Positions 1 through 10,366 are shown, counted from the stretch's first letter. The stretch is 64,000 nucleotides of DNA from Rhodococcus rhodochrous (GCF_900187265.1 NZ_LT906450.1:62001-126000); one strand, 5' to 3'. Notes: generated by a model not told the origin, from the letters alone. A program made the numbers and translations.

Positions 1-192
1 GAAGAGAAGTACTGCATCGACATCCTCACGCAGATCGCGGCGATGAAGAAGGCCCTCGGGGCCGTCGCGCTCGGTCTGCTCGACGAGCACATGGCGCACT
101 GCGTGGCCGGTGCCGTGCGCGCCGGCGGCGACGAGGCCGACCTCAAGTTGAAGGAAGCCAGCGACGCCATTGCGCGACTCGTCCGCTCCTGA
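1..192 (+). CDS. csoR: CsoR-type copper-sensing repressor, C-terminal part
   Basis: The reading frame enters from the left edge, so the N-terminus is missing; 63 residues are visible before TGA. This is the all-helical DUF156/CsoR fold, a repressor that leaves DNA on binding Cu(I). The metal triad is intact: visible Cys5, then His30 and Cys34, exactly the C-x24-H-x3-C spacing of M. tuberculosis CsoR. The gene lies 40 nt upstream of copZ and copA on the same strand, so it probably autoregulates this copper operon. Its operator would lie outside the window. Confidence 0.9.
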   Translation, partial: EEKYCIDILTQIAAMKKALGAVALGLLDEHMAHCVAGAVRAGGDEADLKLKEASDAIARLVRS

Positions 193-232
193 TCGTCCCG
201 ACCCGTTCACGACCCGTATCCGAGGAGTTCCC

Positions 233-439
233 ATGAGCCAGACCAGCACCTACACCGTCACCGGCATGACCTGCCAGCACTGCGTCGCGTCGGTCACCGA
301 GGAGGTCCAGGAGATCCCGGGCGTCGAGAACGTCGAGGTCGATCTTGCCACCGGTGCCGTCACCGTCACGAGCGCCGAGTCCCTCGACGATGCCGCCGTC
401 GCGGCCGCCGTCGAGGAGGCCGGTTACAGCCTCGCATGA
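233..439 (+). CDS. copZ: CopZ-like heavy-metal-associated (HMA) copper chaperone
   Basis: A 68-residue single HMA domain. The Cu(I)-binding motif GMTCQHC sits near the N-terminus and the rest has the beta-alpha-beta-beta-alpha-beta ferredoxin-like pattern. The ATG at 233 was chosen because AGGAG (223-227) precedes it by 5 nt; an earlier in-frame ATG would add unrelated residues overlapping csoR. CopZ proteins carry cytosolic Cu(I) to the CopA ATPase and to CsoR. Its stop overlaps the next gene's start (ATGA at 436-439), which implies translational coupling. Confidence 0.92.
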   Translation: MSQTSTYTVTGMTCQHCVASVTEEVQEIPGVENVEVDLATGAVTVTSAESLDDAAVAAAVEEAGYSLA

Positions 440-1413
440 ACACCCCGGCCAAGCTCACCGGCTTCGTCGCCGCCGTAGCCGCAGTTTTCGGTATCGCGCT
501 GCTCGTCGGCGCGACCGTCGGCCCGGTGGAGGAGCAGACCGAGGATCCGGCCGTGAGCGCCCACGACGCCGGTCACGGTGAAGACACCGCCACCGGCAGT
601 GCCGCGGAAACACCTGCCGCGGAAACACCTGCTGTGGAAGACATCCCGGGAGGTCTGATGACGTATCGGAACGGTTATACCCTCGCGCTCGCCGAGAAGA
701 ATCTCGAGTCGGGTGAGGACAGGAACCTGACATTCGCGATCCACGGTCCCGACGGCGCGCCGGTGACCGACTTCGACGTCACCCACGACAAAGAGCTGCA
801 CCTGATCGCCGTGCGCCGCGACTTCACCGGTTTCCAGCACGTCCATCCCGTGCTCGACGAGAACACCGGCATCTGGTCCGTCGACGTCGACCTCACGCCC
901 GGCACGTGGCGGGTCTTCACCGACTTCACTCCCACCGGGGGAGAGGCGCTCACGCTGGGCACCGACCTCGCGGTGGCGGGCGAATTCGTCCCTGCCCCAA
1001 CGGAAGCCGATAACCGCACCGCGACCGTCGACGGCTACGAGGTCACCCTCGACGGCGACCTGTCGTCGGGTGGTGACGCGATGCTCACCCTCACCGTGAG
1101 CAAGGACGGACAGCCAATCACCGACCTGCAGCCCTATCTCGGTGCCTACGGACACCTGGTGGCACTGCGCGGCGGCGACCTCGCCTATCTCCACGTCCAC
1201 CCGGACGGGACACCCGGCGACGGCACCACACGACCCGGTCCCGAGGTCGTCTTCCACACCTCCGTCCCGAGTGCCGGCACCTATCACCTCTATCTCGACT
1301 TCCAGCACGACGGAGTGGTTCGCACCGCGGCGTTCACCCTCACCGCTGGGGGCACCGGCGAGGTGCAGTCGGGGTCCGGCGCGCACGGTGACCACAGCCA
1401 TTCCGGCCGCTGA
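436..1413 (+). CDS. Secreted or membrane-anchored His-rich protein of the copper operon
   Basis: 325 residues. A hydrophobic segment at residues 8-29 looks like a signal anchor and is followed by a low-complexity Ala/Glu/Thr/Pro linker with two identical AAETPA units. Two beta-rich repeats come next, each with a His-x-His centre: FQHVHPVLD in the first and [10 protein letters not shown] in the second. The tail is His-rich (AHGDHSHSG). The position between copZ and copA, with 4-nt overlap to copZ, indicates extracytoplasmic copper binding or buffering. This protein type recurs in actinobacterial copper operons, but I know no established biochemical function. Confidence 0.75.
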   Translation: MNTPAKLTGFVAAVAAVFGIALLVGATVGPVEEQTEDPAVSAHDAGHGEDTATGSAAETPAAETPAVEDIPGGLMTYRNGYTLALAEKNLESGEDRNLTFAIHGPDGAPVTDFDVTHDKELHLIAVRRDFTGFQHVHPVLDENTGIWSVDVDLTPGTWRVFTDFTPTGGEALTLGTDLAVAGEFVPAPTEADNRTATVDGYEVTLDGDLSSGGDAMLTLTVSKDGQPITDLQPYLGAYGHLVALRGGDLAYLHVHPDGTPGDGTTRPGPEVVFHTSVPSAGTYHLYLDFQHDGVVRTAAFTLTAGGTGEVQSGSGAHGDHSHSGR

Positions 1414-1438
1414 CGGCCCTTTTCCCGAGGAGACACAC

Positions 1439-3721
1439 ATGACCACGCAGAGTCAGCCGGTCGCCGCCGAATCGATCGAACTCGCCATCACCGGCATGAC
1501 CTGCGCATCCTGCGCCAATCGCATCGAGCGCAAGCTCAACAAGCTCGACGGCGTCACCGCGACCGTCAACTATGCCACCGAGAAGGCGAAGGTCACCTAC
1601 CCCGACGACCTGACACCCGAGCAACTCGTCACGGTCGTCGAACAGGCCGGCTACGGCGCCGCACTGCCGCCGCCGCCCGCGCAGGGGGCCGACCGGACCG
1701 ATGACGTGCCAGAAGCCGATCCCGTTGCGGCGCTTCGTCACCGGCTCGTCGTCTCGGCGATTCTGACGGTGCCGGTGATCGCGATGGCGATGATCCCGGC
1801 CCTGCAGTTCACCAACTGGCAGTGGCTCTCGCTCACCCTCGCCGCACCGGTTGTGGTGTGGGGTGCGTGGCCGTTCCACCGGGCGGCGTGGATCAACCTG
1901 CGCCACGGCACGTCCACGATGGACACCCTCGTGTCGCTGGGAACCCTTGCCGCCCTGGGGTGGTCGGTCTACGCCCTGTTCTGGGGCACGGCGGGTGAAC
2001 CGGGGATGGTCCACCCGTTCGAGTTCACCATCGAGCGGGGCGACGGCAGCGGCAACATCTATCTCGAGGCCGCGGCCGGTGTCACGACGTTCATCCTCGC
2101 CGGACGCTACTTCGAGCAACGGTCGAAGCGACGCGCAGGCGCCGCCCTGCGTGCCCTGCTCGAACTCGGGGCCAAGGACGTCGCGGTCCTCGGACCGGAC
2201 GGGACCACCGAAACCCGGGTGCCGGTGGAGCAGTTGGCGGTCGGGGATCTGTTCGTCGTACGGCCGGGCGAGAAGATCGCCACCGACGGTGTGATCGAGC
2301 GGGGCACGTCGGCCGTCGACGCGTCGATGCTGACCGGTGAGTCCGTTCCCGTCGAGGTCGGTGTGGGCGACAGTGTCGTGGGCGGCACGGTCGACGTGGG
2401 TGGACGACTCGTGGTGCGCGCGACCCGCGTCGGCTCCGACACCCAGCTCGCGCAGATGGCGAAGCTGGTGGAGGACGCCCAGAACGGCAAGGCCCAGGTG
2501 CAGCGCCTGGCCGACCGGATCTCCGGCATCTTCGTGCCGATCGTTCTGCTGATCGCCGCCGGCACGCTCGGTTTCTGGCTCGGCACCGGCAACGGAGCCG
2601 CGGCGGCCTTCACCGCGGCGGTCGCGGTGCTGATCATCGCCTGCCCCTGTGCCCTCGGCCTCGCCACCCCGACCGCGCTGATGGTCGGTACCGGTCGCGG
2701 CGCCCAGCTCGGCATCCTCATCAAGGGACCCGAGGTCCTCGAGTCGACCCGTTCGGTCGACACCGTGGTCCTCGACAAGACCGGTACGGTCACCACCGGC
2801 CGGATGACCCTGCGCGAGGTCGTCGCCGACGACGGTGAGAACGCCGACGACGTGCTGCGGTACGCCGGGGCACTCGAGTCGGCGTCGGAACACCCGATCG
2901 CACGTGCCGTCAGCGATGCGGCGGCGGACAGGTTCGGCGGTCTGCCCGAGGTCGAGGACTTCACGAACGTCGAGGGTCTCGGCGTTCAGGGAGTGCTCGT
3001 CGACGGCGACACGAGCCGCGCCGTGCTGGTGGGACGCCCGAAGTTGCTGGCCGACTGGTCACAGCATCTCTCCGAGAAGTTGCAGCAGGCGTTCGAGCAG
3101 GCCCAGAAGTCCGGTGGCACGGCCATCGCCGTCGGCTGGGACGGTAAGGCGCGCGGCATCGTGGTCGTGGCGGACGCGGTCAAGCCGACCTCTACGAAGG
3201 CCGTCGCCGAACTGCGGGAACTCGGTCTGCGTCCGATCCTGCTCACCGGTGACAACGCCGCCGTCGCGCACACCGTGGCGGCCGAGGTCGGCATCGACGA
3301 GGCCGACGTGATCGCCGACGTGCTGCCCACCGACAAGGTCGATGTGGTCGAGCGACTCCAGCGCGAGGGTGCGGTGGTCGCGATGGTCGGCGACGGTGTC
3401 AACGACGCCGCGGCGCTCGCCCGGGCCGACCTGGGTCTGGCGATGGGCACGGGCACCGACGTGGCGATCGAGGCGAGCGACCTGACGTTGGTCCGCGGCG
3501 ACCTGATGGTCGCGGTCGACGCCATCCGGTTGTCGCGCCGCACGCTGACGACGATCAAGGGCAACCTGTTCTGGGCGTTCGCGTACAACGTCGCGGCTCT
3601 GCCGCTGGCGGCCGCGGGCCTGCTCAACCCGATGCTCGCCGGTGCGGCGATGGCGTTCTCGTCGGTGTTCGTGGTCTCCAACAGCCTGCGACTGCGACGG
3701 TTCCGCGCACACGCGGCCTGA
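1439..3721 (+). CDS. copA: Copper-translocating P-type ATPase CopA
   Basis: 760-residue P1B-1 ATPase that exports cytosolic Cu(I). One N-terminal HMA domain has CxxC at residues 22-25. Helices MA/MB and M1-M6 follow, with the transport motif CPC at 402-404, the phosphorylated Asp446 in DKTGT, an HP-type nucleotide site (SEHPIA) and the hinge GDGVND with Asp652. The TGES-type actuator motif appears as [12 protein letters not shown]. The start at 1439 has AGGAG at 1428-1432. A longer open frame upstream only shadows the preceding gene. Length and motif order are normal for the family. Confidence 0.97.
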   Translation: MTTQSQPVAAESIELAITGMTCASCANRIERKLNKLDGVTATVNYATEKAKVTYPDDLTPEQLVTVVEQAGYGAALPPPPAQGADRTDDVPEADPVAALRHRLVVSAILTVPVIAMAMIPALQFTNWQWLSLTLAAPVVVWGAWPFHRAAWINLRHGTSTMDTLVSLGTLAALGWSVYALFWGTAGEPGMVHPFEFTIERGDGSGNIYLEAAAGVTTFILAGRYFEQRSKRRAGAALRALLELGAKDVAVLGPDGTTETRVPVEQLAVGDLFVVRPGEKIATDGVIERGTSAVDASMLTGESVPVEVGVGDSVVGGTVDVGGRLVVRATRVGSDTQLAQMAKLVEDAQNGKAQVQRLADRISGIFVPIVLLIAAGTLGFWLGTGNGAAAAFTAAVAVLIIACPCALGLATPTALMVGTGRGAQLGILIKGPEVLESTRSVDTVVLDKTGTVTTGRMTLREVVADDGENADDVLRYAGALESASEHPIARAVSDAAADRFGGLPEVEDFTNVEGLGVQGVLVDGDTSRAVLVGRPKLLADWSQHLSEKLQQAFEQAQKSGGTAIAVGWDGKARGIVVVADAVKPTSTKAVAELRELGLRPILLTGDNAAVAHTVAAEVGIDEADVIADVLPTDKVDVVERLQREGAVVAMVGDGVNDAAALARADLGLAMGTGTDVAIEASDLTLVRGDLMVAVDAIRLSRRTLTTIKGNLFWAFAYNVAALPLAAAGLLNPMLAGAAMAFSSVFVVSNSLRLRRFRAHAA

Positions 3722-3767
3722 CCGCTTTCGGCTGCAGCGAGGAGGACGGCCTGTCAGGATCGGATCC

Positions 3768-4766
3768 ATGACACAGCCGTCCTCCTTCCGTGCCCTGGTC
3801 GTCGACGACACCGACGACGACCAGGTGGCACAGTTCCGCGAACTGACCGACACCGACCTTCCCGACCACGACGTCCTCGTCGAGGTCGAGTACTCCTCGC
3901 TGAACTACAAGGACGGTCTCGTGATCGCGGGACCGCAGAAGATGGCGCGACGCACCCCGCTGGTCGCCGGAGCCGATCTCGCCGGGACCGTCCTCGAGAG
4001 CAGCAACCCCGACTGGAAGCCGGGCGACCGCGTCGTCGTCAACGGCTGGGGTCTGTCCGAGACGCAATCGGGCGGGTACACCCGGCGCCAGCGTGTGAAG
4101 CCCGAATGGCTCGTCCGCATCCCCGACGCCTTCTCCACCCGCGACGCCATGGCCATCGGCACCGCCGGCTACACGTCCGCCCTGTGCCTCGACGCGCTCG
4201 AGCGGTACGGGATCGCATCGGACGCGGAACTGCTCGTCACCGGCGCGGCCGGTGGCGTCGGGTCGATCGCCGTCGCCCTCGCCGCTGCCGCGGGACACAC
4301 GGTCGTCGCCGCGACCGGCCGTCCCGAGACCCACGACTTCCTGAGCGAACTCGGTGCGTCGTCGTTCGTCGACCGCGCCGAACTGCAGGGCAAGGGCCGG
4401 CCCCTGGGCAAGGAACGCTGGGATGCCGCGGTGGACGCGGTGGGCGGTTCGACGCTCGTGAACGTGCTGTCGCAGATTCGCTACGGCGGTGCCGTCGCCG
4501 CGTGCGGTCTCACGGAGTCGCCGTCGATGCCCGATGCCACGGTGATGCCGCACATCCTGCGCGGCGTCGCCTTGCTGGGCGTCGACTCGGTGATGGCGCC
4601 GGCTCCGCTGCGCCGGTCGGCGTGGGATCGTCTCGCCCGCGATCTGCCTGCGAGCGCCCTGGATTCGCTGTCGCGGGTCGAACCGCTCTCGGACGTCCCG
4701 CGACTCGCCGAGGAGATCCTGGCGGGCAAGGTGCGCGGCCGGGTGGTCGTCGACGTCACCGCCTGA
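3768..4766 (+). CDS. YhdH/AcuI-type NADPH-dependent acrylyl-CoA reductase / quinone oxidoreductase
   Basis: 332-residue zinc-independent medium-chain dehydrogenase/reductase. The GroES-like N-terminal part carries SSLNYKD, typical of the YhdH/YhfP/AcuI family, and the Rossmann part carries GAAGGVGS. Family members reduce acryloyl-CoA or similar activated alkenes with NADPH, but the substrate cannot be read from sequence. It follows copA by 46 nt with a poor ribosome site, so it may have its own promoter. It converges on katA across a strong hairpin. Confidence 0.85.
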   Translation: MTQPSSFRALVVDDTDDDQVAQFRELTDTDLPDHDVLVEVEYSSLNYKDGLVIAGPQKMARRTPLVAGADLAGTVLESSNPDWKPGDRVVVNGWGLSETQSGGYTRRQRVKPEWLVRIPDAFSTRDAMAIGTAGYTSALCLDALERYGIASDAELLVTGAAGGVGSIAVALAAAAGHTVVAATGRPETHDFLSELGASSFVDRAELQGKGRPLGKERWDAAVDAVGGSTLVNVLSQIRYGGAVAACGLTESPSMPDATVMPHILRGVALLGVDSVMAPAPLRRSAWDRLARDLPASALDSLSRVEPLSDVPRLAEEILAGKVRGRVVVDVTA

Positions 4767-4785
4767 GAACGGTTCCGGAGAACGA

Positions 4786-4823
4786 CCGGTGGGCAGCCAC
4801 TTCGACAAGTGACTGCCCACCGG
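4786..4823. terminator. Bidirectional hairpin terminator between convergent genes
   Basis: Outer arms CCGGTGGGCAG and CTGCCCACCGG pair perfectly (11 bp). One C/A mismatch follows, then CACTT/AAGTG closes a CGAC loop. It lies between the acrylyl-CoA reductase-type gene and katA, which converge. There is no U tract, which is common for actinobacterial terminators. Confidence 0.75.
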
Positions 4824-4840
4824 GCCGAGACGGACGGACG

Positions 4841-6502
4841 CTACGAGGACGCGTGGACCTCGCGCTCGTTGGGCACGCAATGCGTCATCTGCAATCCGGT
4901 CACATCACGGGGACCGTTCTTGCCGAGATTCGCTGCGCGTTGCAGTTCGTCCTCGTCGAGGGTCTGGCTCTGCAACGGAGGTAGATCCCGTACGTCGTTG
5001 GCACTGATACCGAGTCCGTCGCCGACGCGTTGTCCGAGCTCGTCGTCGCACATGAAGAAGTGCCACACCATCCGCTCCTGCACGTCGCGGACGGCCTGTC
5101 CGATACCGCCGACGAGGTTCTTCACCAGGTCGTCCTTCTCCCACTGCTCCATGAGCTGGTAGCGCTGACCGGCCTGCTCGTAGTCGTTGGTACGCGGAAT
5201 ACGTTTGCGCGTGAGACGACCCCGGATCTCCGGCCCCTGATCGTCGTGGGTCGGGAACTCGGCCTCGCGCAGACCGCCGGTGATGGACGGTTCGTAGTTC
5301 ACGTGCGGGTTGTCGCCGACATCGTCGACGCCGTATGCCATCGGTCCGCCCTGCTGATTGGTGGCCACGTGGGCGTTCTTCGCCGAGTTGACCGGAAGTT
5401 GCAGGTAGTTGGGACCCACCCGGTAACGCTGCGTGTCGGAATAGGAGAACGTGCGTCCCACGAGCATCTTGTCGTCGGAGAAGTCGAGTCCGTCGACGAG
5501 GACGCCGGTGCCGAAGGAGATCTGTTCGTTCTCGAGGAAGTGATTCTCGACGTTGCGGTCGATCACCATCCTGCCGACCGGCATGGCGGGGAATTCGTTC
5601 TCCGGCCAGACCTTCGTGTCGTCCAGGGGGTCGAAGTTCAACTCCGGATGGTCGTCGTCGCTCATCATCTGTACGCGCAGTTCCCATTCGGGATGGTCAC
5701 CGCGCTCGATGGCCTCGTACATGTCCTTGCTGGCATGCCCGAGATCGTGCGCCTGAATGGCCGCCGCGTCGTCCTCGGTCAGGCTCTTGACACCGATCTT
5801 CGGAATCCAATGGTATTTCACGAGGTGTGTCACGCCCTCGGCGTTGACCCACTTGTAGGTGTTGACCCCGAAGCCCTGCTGAGTCCGGTAGTTGGCCGGA
5901 ATGCCCCGGGGACTGAACAGATTCACCAGCATGTGCATTGCTTCGGGGGTCTGCGACATGAAGTCGAAGATGCGTGCGGGTTCCTGCCGGAAAGTGACGG
6001 GGTCGGGCTTCAGCGAATGGATGACGTCGGGGAACTTGATCGCGTCGCGAATGAAGAAGACCGCGAGGTTGTTTCCGACAAGATCCCAGTTACCGTCCTC
6101 GGTGTAGAACTTGACCGCGAAACCTCGCGGATCGCGAGCGGTTTCCGACGAGTCGCGTCCACCGATGACCGTGGAGAGCCGGATGGCGACGTCGGTCCGC
6201 TTCCTCGGCTCGGCGAAGAGTTTCGCGCGCGTGTAGTTCGTGATGGGTTCATCGCCCCATTTCCCGGTGGCTTCGAAATATCCGTAGGCGACGAAACCGC
6301 GCGCGTGCACCACTCTTTCCGGAATGCGTTCTCGATCGAAATGGCTGATCTTTTCGAGGAACTGATAGTTCTCCAGCGTCGCGGGTCCGCGTGGGCCCAC
6401 CGTCCGCTGATTCTGGTTGTCGTATACGGGATGGCCCTGGCGGTTGGTCAACACACGTCGGTCGTCTCTCCGGGCCGGGCCCTGCGACGAAACATCGGTC
6501 AC
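4841..6502 (-). CDS. katA: Monofunctional haem catalase (small-subunit clade)
   Basis: 553 residues; converts H2O2 to water and oxygen in the cytoplasm. Distal haem His67 lies in ERVVHARG, the distal Asn in [11 protein letters not shown], and the proximal Tyr in the RTFSYSDTQ region. No C-terminal flavodoxin-like domain is present, unlike katE in this window. The GTG at 6502 was chosen because GAGGGGAG sits just upstream and the sequence [16 protein letters not shown] matches family N-termini. An open frame continues 43 codons further upstream without homology. Confidence 0.95.
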   Translation of the reverse strand: MTDVSSQGPARRDDRRVLTNRQGHPVYDNQNQRTVGPRGPATLENYQFLEKISHFDRERIPERVVHARGFVAYGYFEATGKWGDEPITNYTRAKLFAEPRKRTDVAIRLSTVIGGRDSSETARDPRGFAVKFYTEDGNWDLVGNNLAVFFIRDAIKFPDVIHSLKPDPVTFRQEPARIFDFMSQTPEAMHMLVNLFSPRGIPANYRTQQGFGVNTYKWVNAEGVTHLVKYHWIPKIGVKSLTEDDAAAIQAHDLGHASKDMYEAIERGDHPEWELRVQMMSDDDHPELNFDPLDDTKVWPENEFPAMPVGRMVIDRNVENHFLENEQISFGTGVLVDGLDFSDDKMLVGRTFSYSDTQRYRVGPNYLQLPVNSAKNAHVATNQQGGPMAYGVDDVGDNPHVNYEPSITGGLREAEFPTHDDQGPEIRGRLTRKRIPRTNDYEQAGQRYQLMEQWEKDDLVKNLVGGIGQAVRDVQERMVWHFFMCDDELGQRVGDGLGISANDVRDLPPLQSQTLDEDELQRAANLGKNGPRDVTGLQMTHCVPNEREVHASS

Positions 6503-6667
6503 GGTGTTCTCCCCTCGGATGCAGTTGATGGGCTTTCTCGTAATCGAGTTGTCGACCGTCCTGTGCGGCGGCGACATCCCTTTCACTATTACGTTCTTTC
6601 CGGGTTCCCGTCGGCCTTTCGCGAACAACAACCCGGATGCCCGACAACCGGCGCACCGTCTACACGA
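6503..6667. other. katA upstream region
   Basis: 165 nt between the stop of the GT87 gene and the katA start, both on the minus strand. It must hold the katA promoter. No clear OxyR, FurA or SigF-type element could be recognised. Only a weak CTCG-ATTA-CGAG inverted repeat is visible. Confidence 0.4.
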
Positions 6668-7927
6668 TCAACTCGCGGTCTCCGCGTTCGGCAGTTGTTC
6701 CGGCGAGGCGGAGTCCGGATCGGTCCGCCGACCGAAGGCGAGCCAGAGCAGGAATCCGAATCCTGCTGTGACGTAGAGCGTGCCGAGCAGGTGCTGCCAT
6801 GCGGCCCAGCCGAGTTCGAGATCGCCACCCGTGGGGAACAGGTGGTGCGGGCCGATCAGGAAGACGAGCGCGAGTCCGGCGGCGATCGCCGTGAGTCTCT
6901 GCGCATCGGGTGCGCACCACGCCCCGAGCGCGGGGGCGAGCAGTGCCGGCGCGACCCACACCCAGTGGTGCGACCACGACACCGGCGACGCCAGCAGCAC
7001 GGCCGTCGCGTTCGCGAACAGGGCGAGCACGAGATCGCCCTGCTCGAGGGCACGGCGGATGGCCACCACCGCGACCAGCAGCATCACCGCGACGGCGAGC
7101 AGCCACAGCACGGAACCCATGAGTTCGGGCGGTCCGAAGCGGGAGATCACGGCCTTGAAGGACTGGTTGGTGGCGAAGTACGCCGCGCCGATCCGGCCGG
7201 TGTCGGGCAGGGTGTCCAGCCAGTACTTCGCGGAGGTCGCGGGCATCACGGCGAACGCCAGGGCGGTGAAACCGAAGGTCGACGCGAGGATGGTGGCGCT
7301 GGTCCGCCGGTCGCGTCGCAGCAGGAACAGCAGCAGGAACGCGATGGGAGTGAGCTTGACGGCGGCGGCCAGTCCGATCAGCATTCCGCGCGGCCACTTC
7401 GGGGTCTTCACCAGGACGTCGAGGGCGACGAGCGCCATCAGGACGAGGTTGATCTGCCCGAACGAGATCGTCTCGCGCACGGGTTCGAGCAGCAGCGCTC
7501 CGGCGACCGCGACGGCCGTGAGGATCCACGCCGTCCGCGCCTCGAAGTCCGGGCGGAGCCGGTTCAGCACGACCCGCAGGGTGACGACGAGCGCAGCGAC
7601 CGACACGAGGGTGAAGACGATCTTGCCGAACGTCACGGGGATCAGCGCCAGGGGAGCGAAGAGCATCGCCGACAGCGGCGGGTAGGTGAACGGCAACGCG
7701 AAGTCGTCGGTCACCGGAGGCATCTGCCCGTAGATGTCGTCGCCGTCGAGCAGGACCCGGGCGCCCATCCGGTAGACCAGGAAGTCGATGAGTTCGCTCC
7801 GGACGAGGATCGCGACGAGCACACCCACGGAGACGAGCGACGCGATCACCGCGACGGCGGTACCGCGCTGTCCGGTGAGGAACGGAGGCGTCGTCGAGCC
7901 GATCGGATTCTGCCGTGATTGTCGCAC
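6668..7927 (-). CDS. GT87-family (DUF2029) polyprenyl-phosphomannose-dependent mannosyltransferase
   Basis: 419-residue integral membrane protein with about ten hydrophobic helices. Family features are the periplasmic segment with TYPPLSA and the conserved EPVRETISFGQINL stretch. In mycolata this family (PimE, Rv2181) adds alpha-1,2-mannose to phosphatidylinositol mannosides, lipomannan or lipoarabinomannan from polyprenyl-phosphomannose. Which linkage this one makes cannot be decided. Start is GTG at 7927 with no clear Shine-Dalgarno. Confidence 0.85.
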   Translation of the reverse strand: MRQSRQNPIGSTTPPFLTGQRGTAVAVIASLVSVGVLVAILVRSELIDFLVYRMGARVLLDGDDIYGQMPPVTDDFALPFTYPPLSAMLFAPLALIPVTFGKIVFTLVSVAALVVTLRVVLNRLRPDFEARTAWILTAVAVAGALLLEPVRETISFGQINLVLMALVALDVLVKTPKWPRGMLIGLAAAVKLTPIAFLLLFLLRRDRRTSATILASTFGFTALAFAVMPATSAKYWLDTLPDTGRIGAAYFATNQSFKAVISRFGPPELMGSVLWLLAVAVMLLVAVVAIRRALEQGDLVLALFANATAVLLASPVSWSHHWVWVAPALLAPALGAWCAPDAQRLTAIAAGLALVFLIGPHHLFPTGGDLELGWAAWQHLLGTLYVTAGFGFLLWLAFGRRTDPDSASPEQLPNAETAS

Positions 7928-7994
7928 CCGGCAACTTTAGTCAATTCCGATAATCGTTCCGGTCCGACGTGGGCAACACCATACGGACGGAATT

Positions 7995-8711
7995 TCACGA
8001 ATCGACAGGTCGCAGCAGGTCGGGGTTGTTGTTCCGAGGTGAATTGACCGCGGTGCTCACCTCGTACAGTTCGAGGGTGGGTTCGGGAATCGAATTCAGC
8101 AGGGCGTCGACGTCGTCGCGGTCGTTCAGCCCGGGATCGAGCCACGGATCGACGAAGGTGTCGGGCAGGATCACCGGCGACCGTTCGTGGATGTGCCCGG
8201 CGGCGTCGGTCGCGGGACGGGTGAGCACGGTGCACGTCCACAACCAGCGGTCGGGATGGTCCTCCGGCAGCTCCGGGTTCGGCCACAGCTCGTAGAGCCC
8301 GGCCATGGAGATCGGTCCGTCCGCGTGGAGGAAGAACGGGATCTTCTTCCCGTCCTCGCCCTTCATCCACTCGTAGTACCCGTCGGCCGGCAGCACGCAC
8401 CGCCGCTTCGCTGCGGCCGCCTTGAAGGCGGGCTTCTGGGTGATGGTCTCGGAGCGGGCGTTGATCATCCGCGACCCGATCTTCGGGTCCTTCGCCCAGA
8501 ACGGTACGAGCCCCCACCTGATCTGCGAGGACACCATGCGGATCGGCTCGGCGTCCGGTTCCTCGCGCGGCGCTCGCTCGAGGACGACGTTCACGCGCTG
8601 GGTGGGGGCGATGTTGTACGACGGGGGCAGTTCCTCACCCACGGCCTCGACGGCGTCGTAGGCCGCGAGCAGATCCCCGCGGGTACTGGTGCTGGCATAA
8701 CGTCCACACAC
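7995..8711 (-). CDS. SRAP-family (YedK/HMCES) abasic-site DNA-protein crosslink protein
   Basis: 238 residues. It starts MCGRYAS, so Met removal exposes the catalytic Cys2 that forms a stable thiazolidine crosslink with abasic sites in single-stranded DNA. Other family hallmarks are YNIAPTQ, the ARSET segment, GYYEW with the active-site Glu, and HxR in GHIHERSPVILP. The start codon is GTG (8709-8711) behind a GGGA ribosome site. I looked for a mycobacterial LexA box upstream and did not find one. Confidence 0.93.
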   Translation of the reverse strand: MCGRYASTSTRGDLLAAYDAVEAVGEELPPSYNIAPTQRVNVVLERAPREEPDAEPIRMVSSQIRWGLVPFWAKDPKIGSRMINARSETITQKPAFKAAAAKRRCVLPADGYYEWMKGEDGKKIPFFLHADGPISMAGLYELWPNPELPEDHPDRWLWTCTVLTRPATDAAGHIHERSPVILPDTFVDPWLDPGLNDRDDVDALLNSIPEPTLELYEVSTAVNSPRNNNPDLLRPVDS

Positions 8712-8730
8712 GATGCATCTCCCGTCGGCG

Positions 8731-8776
8731 GCTCCGGAGCGACGATTCGATTCTCTCGCATCGGTCGCTCCGGAGC
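8731..8776 (-). terminator. Hairpin terminator of the sulfonate-type operon
   Basis: Perfect 13-bp inverted repeat GCTCCGGAGCGAC / GTCGCTCCGGAGC with a 20-nt loop, starting 8 nt after the stop of the ABC ATPase gene. Each arm contains the self-complementary 10-mer GCTCCGGAGC. It lacks a U tract. Confidence 0.6.
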
Positions 8777-8783
8777 GGGTCGC

Positions 8784-9503
8784 TCAGACGGCGACTTCGA
8801 CTCCCAGTGCCTCGAGCAGGGTGCGGCGGTACTCCGCGATCTCGACGACATGATCGGCCCGCGGATGCGGCAGGTCGATGGTGAGTTCGACGGCGAACGA
8901 GCCGTGGTCGAGCACGAGCACGCGGTCGGCGAGAGCGACGGCCTCGTCGACATCGTGGGTGACGAGCAGGACCGCGGGCCGGTGCTTGGCGCACAGTTCC
9001 TGCAGCAGTCCGTGCATCCTGATCTTCGTCAGTGCGTCGAGGGCACCGAACGGCTCGTCGGCGAGCAGCAGTTCGGGTTCACGCACGAGCGACCGAGCCA
9101 GCGACACCCGCTGCTGTTCACCACCGGACAGCTCGGTGGGCCAGGCCTTCTCGCGTCCGGCGAGCCCGACCTCCGCCAGGGCGGTGCGGCCGCGCTCGGC
9201 GGCGTCGCCGTCGAGACCGAGGATCACGTTGTCGAGCACCCGAGCCCAGGGCAGCAGTCGCGAGTCCTGGAAGACCACCGCCCGCTTCTGCGGCACCTCG
9301 AGGGTGCCCGAGCCGGGCACGCCGTGGTCGAGTTCGGCCAGGGCGCGCAGCAGGGTGCTCTTGCCGGAGCCGCTGCGTCCGAGCAGTGCCACGAACTCAC
9401 CGGGGGCGATCTCGAGGTCGATGTTGTTCAGTACCGCCCGTCCGTCGAAACCGCGGCTCAGGCCCCGGGTGCGTACGGTCAGCTGCCGATCGTCCTGCGC
9501 CAT
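8784..9503 (-). CDS. ssuB: SsuB-like ABC transporter ATP-binding protein
   Basis: 239-residue ATPase with Walker A GRSGSGKST, signature LSGGEQQR, Walker B LLLADEP and the switch His in LLVTHDVDEA. It resembles the nitrate/sulfonate/taurine (SsuB/TauB) subfamily. ATG at 9503 overlaps the permease gene by 25 nt, so the two are translated together. It energises uptake by the adjacent permease and binding lipoprotein. The sulfonate assignment comes from the subfamily and from the neighbouring monooxygenase; the substrate is not proven. Confidence 0.85.
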   Translation of the reverse strand: MAQDDRQLTVRTRGLSRGFDGRAVLNNIDLEIAPGEFVALLGRSGSGKSTLLRALAELDHGVPGSGTLEVPQKRAVVFQDSRLLPWARVLDNVILGLDGDAAERGRTALAEVGLAGREKAWPTELSGGEQQRVSLARSLVREPELLLADEPFGALDALTKIRMHGLLQELCAKHRPAVLLVTHDVDEAVALADRVLVLDHGSFAVELTIDLPHPRADHVVEIAEYRRTLLEALGVEVAV

Positions 9504-10366
9504 GCCAGCGCCTTCCTCTCTGCCGCACGGACCAGCAGGTCGCTGCCGAATCCGAGGATCGCGTAGACCACCAGTCCGACGATGATGATCTCGGTCATGC
9601 CGTAGTTGCGGGCCTGGTACATCAGGTAACCGATGCCGCTCGAGGCGTTGACCTGCTCGACGACCACCAGGGCCAGCCACGAGATGGTCACCGCCAGGCG
9701 CAGACCCGTGAAGAAACCGGGCAGCGCCCCCGGCAGGGCGATGCGCCGGACGAACTGGGCGCGGGACAGATCCAGCGTCTCGGCCAGTTCGACGTAGCGG
9801 GCGTCGATGCCGCGCAGCGCCGAGTAGGTGTTGATGTAGACGGGGACGAACACCGACAGAGCGATGAGGAGGATCTTCATCTCCTCGCCGATGCCGAACC
9901 ACAGGATGGCCAGCGGCATCAACGCCAGGGTGGGGATGGAACGCTTGATCTGCACCGGGCCGTCGATCAGCGCCTCACCGATGCGCGAGAGGCCGGCGGC
10001 CAGTGCGAGCACCAGACCGAGGACGACACCGATGACCCCGCCGATCAGCGCGCGCTGGACGGAGGTCCACAGGTTCGACTGCAGTCGCCCGTCGCCGATC
10101 AGATCCCAGGCGGTGGTGACGACCGTCCACGGCGCCGAGAGGGTCTTCGGATCGAGCACCCCGGTGGCCGAGGTGATGATCCACACCACCAGCAGCAGCA
10201 CCGGACCGATCGCCAGACCGAACTTGATCGGCTTGCCGGGGGCGAGGCGGCTGCGGGTGGTGCGCGGCGACAGGTCGGCCGTCGCGCCGGGATCGGGCTT
10301 CTGGTCGGTGTCGGCGTCACCGGCCAGACCACTGCCGAAACGCCGGGGTTCGACGGAGACGCTCAT
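9479..10366 (-). CDS. ssuC: SsuC-like ABC transporter permease
   Basis: 295 residues. A hydrophilic N-terminal tail of about 50 residues precedes six predicted helices and the BPD_transp_1 domain. The EAA-type loop (LDLSRAQFVRRIALPGALPGF) is the contact site for the ATPase. Start is ATG 10366. It lies 25 nt after the flavin monooxygenase gene and overlaps ssuB. It is the membrane channel of a sulfonate/sulfone-type importer. Confidence 0.85.
   Translation of the reverse strand: MSVSVEPRRFGSGLAGDADTDQKPDPGATADLSPRTTRSRLAPGKPIKFGLAIGPVLLLVVWIITSATGVLDPKTLSAPWTVVTTAWDLIGDGRLQSNLWTSVQRALIGGVIGVVLGLVLALAAGLSRIGEALIDGPVQIKRSIPTLALMPLAILWFGIGEEMKILLIALSVFVPVYINTYSALRGIDARYVELAETLDLSRAQFVRRIALPGALPGFFTGLRLAVTISWLALVVVEQVNASSGIGYLMYQARNYGMTEIIIVGLVVYAILGFGSDLLVRAAERKALAWRRTIGS

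Noticed and set aside
5030-7918. A 962-codon plus-strand frame across katA and the GT87 gene
   Set aside because: It crosses two genes and their intergenic region on the other strand and shows no homology.
8712-8783. Possible LexA box before the SRAP gene
   Set aside because: No TCGAAC-N4-GTTCGA-like site is present; the inverted repeat there is better read as the upstream operon's terminator.
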